Positions 61,240 to 64,000 of a stretch of DNA of 64,000 nucleotides are shown here, piece after piece. The notes below the pieces were generated by a model. That model saw only the letters and a program-made list of their open reading frames with translations, did no database searches and had not been told where the DNA came from. The stretch is from Hydractinia symbiolongicarpus. Its lineage: Eukaryota > Cnidaria > Hydrozoa > Anthoathecata > Hydractiniidae. The stretch lies in contig NC_079887.1 in the NCBI RefSeq assembly GCF_029227915.1, positions 22,317,650 to 22,381,649 on the forward strand, read 5' to 3'. A program made the translations under genes and the position numbers. Numbering within the stretch: position 1 is the first letter of the stretch; every line of letters starts with the position of its first letter.

Positions 61240-62310
61240 ATGCGTGTTTGGGTTGTGATTTGCTTATTCTTGGTGGTAGCAGTGTGCACAGCTGATGCTT
61301 GGTGGAGTGGTGGCAGCCGCAGAAGGTAACTACTTGGCTATTTCTTTTACTTTAGGCTAGTTTTCACTAAAATAAATTTAAATTATTCTAAGTACTTCCC
61401 AAAAGACTTTTTACATTCTTTACTCTGCCTCGAAGACTAGAAAAAATAAAAATAAAAAGAGTGGTAGATTGTCATGATGTTTAAACTGGCGAAAAGTGCG
61501 ACAGTGAATTTCTTTCTAAACTTGCTGCTGATCCTGTTACCGAATCGTCCACATTCGCCTTTGCCACGTCAACCTCGCATAAGGGATTCTTATGGTTTTT
61601 AATACTGGGTGTTCCTAGTAAAAGATTAACACGAGGGATAAGTTTCATACAAAAGTTTCATACAAAAGGTTTGGATATAAGAAAAGGTTTACCTCTCAAA
61701 ATATAACTTTAGCATACTTCGTTTAGTTCATCGAGTAGATCTGGATCGCGGTCGAGCAATAGATCAAGGTCTAATATTGGATATCGGTTCAGCAGTAGAT
61801 CAAGATATAGCACTGGATATCGGTCATCACGAAAAAAAAGTACCGTTGTAAAGAAAGGACCATTTTTAAGTATCAGACCACGTGACAAAACAGGGCATCG
61901 AACAGGTAAATGTTTAAATAACTATTTGTTTTTTAAAAAATCTAATAGCCATATTTATATCATATATCGTTACATTTTAAGGTCTTGGAACACTTGCAAA
62001 GAGTCTTGTGAAGAACCCCATAAAAACTGTAGCAGCGATTGGAGCATTTGGAAAAAGTTACCTTGACATGAGAAAAGCAAATCGCAAAGGTGGTAATTTA
62101 GCTGCACATGAGAAAGCTAACTATGATGCTACGAAGATAGCTGGTTCAAAAGTTTCAAGTGCTATCAGCGCTGCTCGTGAGCAATACAAAAGGTTTCGAA
62201 TCAAAACAAACCCAGATGGATCGAAGCATTACGGTGACACTCGAACGCAGAAAGAAATCAAGGACACAATGGATGCGAACAAGAGAGGTCGTGATAATGC
62301 CAAGGGATAA
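61240..62310 (+). CDS. Secreted serum amyloid A-like protein
   Basis: Three coding exons: 61240-61325, 61727-61905, 61982-62310 (197 aa), in phase throughout. Residues 1-20 (MRVWVVICLFLVVAVCTADA) are a clear signal peptide. Residues about 21-88 are an Arg/Ser/Gly/Tyr-rich basic linker with two near-copies of SRSRSNIGYR/SRSRYSTGYR. Residues about 110-197 resemble serum amyloid A in order: SYLDMRKAN (SAA YSDMREAN), ANYDATKIAG (GNYDAA), SSAISAAREQYKRF (AEVISDARE..QR) and EIKDTMDANKRGRDNAKG (EDSMADQ.AN.WGRSG). SAA proteins are secreted acute-phase, lipid-binding helical proteins. The basic extension and the missing C-terminal DPNHFRP segment set this one apart. Function is not predictable beyond secretion. 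Confidence 0.72.
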
Positions 62311-63042
62311 AATTTTACAAAACTTATTGATCCATTTTCTTTGTATACTTTGTTTAATCGAACCTCTTTGTGACTGAGAAAAATTGTTAGACTTAGGGTG
62401 GCTCCCGTAGAAAAAATTTCTGAAATTCAAGAATTGTCATTTAGCTGTTTTCTAACAGCAAATTCATCTTAGAACACCGTGTGGCAATAGTGCTTATGAA
62501 AAATTTAGGTTTTTATTACGCAGTCTGCCACTTTTCCGCAACCGCAAATATTTTGCTTATACTTCTTCAGCAACGGGTAACCATGGAAACCAATCAAAGA
62601 AATTTTGACTTAATTTTGTCGTACCGTCACATACTGTAATATCCTGATCAATGAATGTAGGTGTCATATATTATTGATTTGCATGTAGGTGCACATGTAT
62701 TGTTGATTTCTATGGCGAAAATATAATTGACGTGTAAAACTTTACAGCGTTATATTTCTCGTGGCATTAAATGGCGTTAAACTAAAAGTTTAGCACGTGT
62801 TAATTGGGGTTACAGAAGGAAAGGTGTGTCTCCATTGACTCCTAGTATAAGGCTAACCTGGTTCACTAGTATTTTGTCATTCTGCATTATTAATTTTACA
62901 AATGCGTTGGTGACCTATGACTAATAGTCAACACTATATTAATTTAACCAAAACAATAGACTGCCTAAGCTAGTGACTTAAGGCCATTGGTCCATACCAC
63001 AAGCAGGGAGCTATAAATATGAAGTAAAACACAGTAAGCCTC
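62311..63042. other. 3' flank of SAA-like gene, no gene seen
   Basis: AT-rich non-coding DNA with no recognisable feature. Confidence 0.4.
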
Positions 63043-63261
63043 TTGCTCTTGAACAATTTTTACGTATTTATTAATGTGGATGGTGACTGGATGCACGACG
63101 CAGCGCGGTTTGATTTAGCTTCAAGGTCTCCTTGCGGAGGGGCTACGTTTCATTTGGCTGTGCTACCACAAGAAACAGTCGATGTTTTAAAATATAGTAG
63201 TGCGTACTACAGAGTACTAAAAGAAACGTCAAATATCACCAGAGAATACGGAGTGTTTTGA
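63043..63261 (+). other. Unassigned ORF segment, possible exon or gene relic
   Basis: This stretch is open for 72 codons and is noticeably richer in GC than its surroundings. It encodes GDWMHDAARFDLASRSPCGG, then ATFHLAVLPQETVDVLKYSS and REYGVF before a stop. No domain was recognised. No acceptor or start of quality was found, so it may be a relic exon or chance. Confidence 0.25.
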
Positions 63262-64000
63262 CGTGATATACGGTTTTGATGTTGAAATGTTGCCCTAGCG
63301 CGAAAAAATCAAAGTTAACTTCATAGCAACACCCATTGGAACCTTCTTCGCGTTCATAGATAGACAATTTTTGGCAAAAACACTGGACATTTTAAGTTCA
63401 AGTTGGACGTAGTATAAAAGATGTATTATTCAGTTTGTTATAATGTCAGACATACATTATAAAAAACGTAAATTGAGTCCTGATGAGAAGTCATCAGGAC
63501 TCAATTCAGGACTTAAATCAGGACTCAATTCAGGACTCAATGAGAACGAACTTTTCAGGTTTATCTAAGAATAACACAGTAGTCTCTTTAATAAGCGTAC
63601 AGCCATGGCTACAAAAGATTCTGGTCTGCTAATTAGATGTGTCCGCTTTTGGAAAAGTTGATATTGCCAGGTTTAATTGTGATAAATAAATTTTAATTCA
63701 TTTTCGAGATTTTTAGGTTTTTGGGATTGTTCCGGACAAAATAAATACAAGAAACGGAACAAGATAATGTTTAAAATAACAACGACAATAAAAAACAAGA
63801 TCGACAGAAAGCAATTTAAAGAGAAGTTGTATCATTACAAAAAAAAATTTAAAAAAATACCAAATAATTTAAAAAAACAACCAAATATACCAAATAAAAT
63901 TACCAAAAATACCAATTTAGATGTATGCCAAAATTTGTACGAATAATTCTTCTATTTTTTGAGGTGGTATAATATTGACGATACGTAAATACGTAAAAAG
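63262..64000. other. AT-rich end region with small inverted/direct repeats
   Basis: It holds the GAGTCCTGA repeat cluster (63471-63538) and an A-rich tract (63835-63910) with ACCAAATA repeats. No gene was seen. Confidence 0.45.
63471..63538. repeat. Hairpin plus direct repeats of TCAGGACTCAATT
   Basis: AATTGAGTCCTGATGA (63471-63486) pairs perfectly with 63491-63506 across a GAAG loop. CAGGACTCAATT-like units then repeat three more times to 63538. Confidence 0.9.

Overview
The window looks like an AT-rich metazoan nuclear genome. It has short exons, GT-AG introns of about 0.1-3.4 kb, tRNA-derived SINEs, terminal-inverted-repeat (TIR) DNA elements, a piggyBac relic and a LINE tail. Base composition, gene content and repeat style suggest a cnidarian, perhaps a hydrozoan. 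This is inference from the sequence; no species-specific marker is present. All gene models were assembled by eye from protein similarity, splice sites and codon phase. Every coding exon chain listed closes in frame.

Layout. At 530-655 (+) is the last exon of an unidentified membrane protein. At 2580-4010 (+) is a heparanase (GH79) whose coding region is a single exon. At 5207-7589 (+) is a four-exon TLC-domain protein of the TLCD3/FAM57 type with a repeated Asn/Gly/His/Val tail. At 10106-15469 (-) is a complete 12-exon 4-hydroxyphenylpyruvate dioxygenase. At 19326-22326 (-) is ABHD11, and directly upstream of it on the same strand, 22573-23450, is NR2C2AP. From 23.7 to 30.7 kb lies a mobile-element zone: piggyBac relic, nested TIR elements, SINEs and a perfect 24-bp hairpin. 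At 30947-39876 (+) is Rab35, with a TIR element or satellite in three of its introns. At 41334-52976 (+) is an eight-exon gene encoding PLAT, an acidic linker, a peripheral-subunit-binding (E3-binding) domain and a degenerate 2-oxoacid dehydrogenase E2-like core. At 55658-59869 (-) is TXNDC17. At 61240-62310 (+) is a secreted serum-amyloid-A-like protein. The last 1.7 kb holds short repeats and one unassigned ORF.

The neighbours are mostly unrelated housekeeping genes: tyrosine catabolism, vesicle traffic, thiol reduction and mitochondrial metabolism. The exception is the close NR2C2AP-ABHD11 pair, which could be co-transcribed. The most unusual object is the PLAT/E3-binding/E2-like gene. It has no lipoyl domain that I can see, its conserved catalytic His is replaced by Cys, and a lipid-binding fold sits where the lipoyl domain of PDHX would be. 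The secreted SAA-like protein with an Arg/Ser-rich linker is the second item worth attention.
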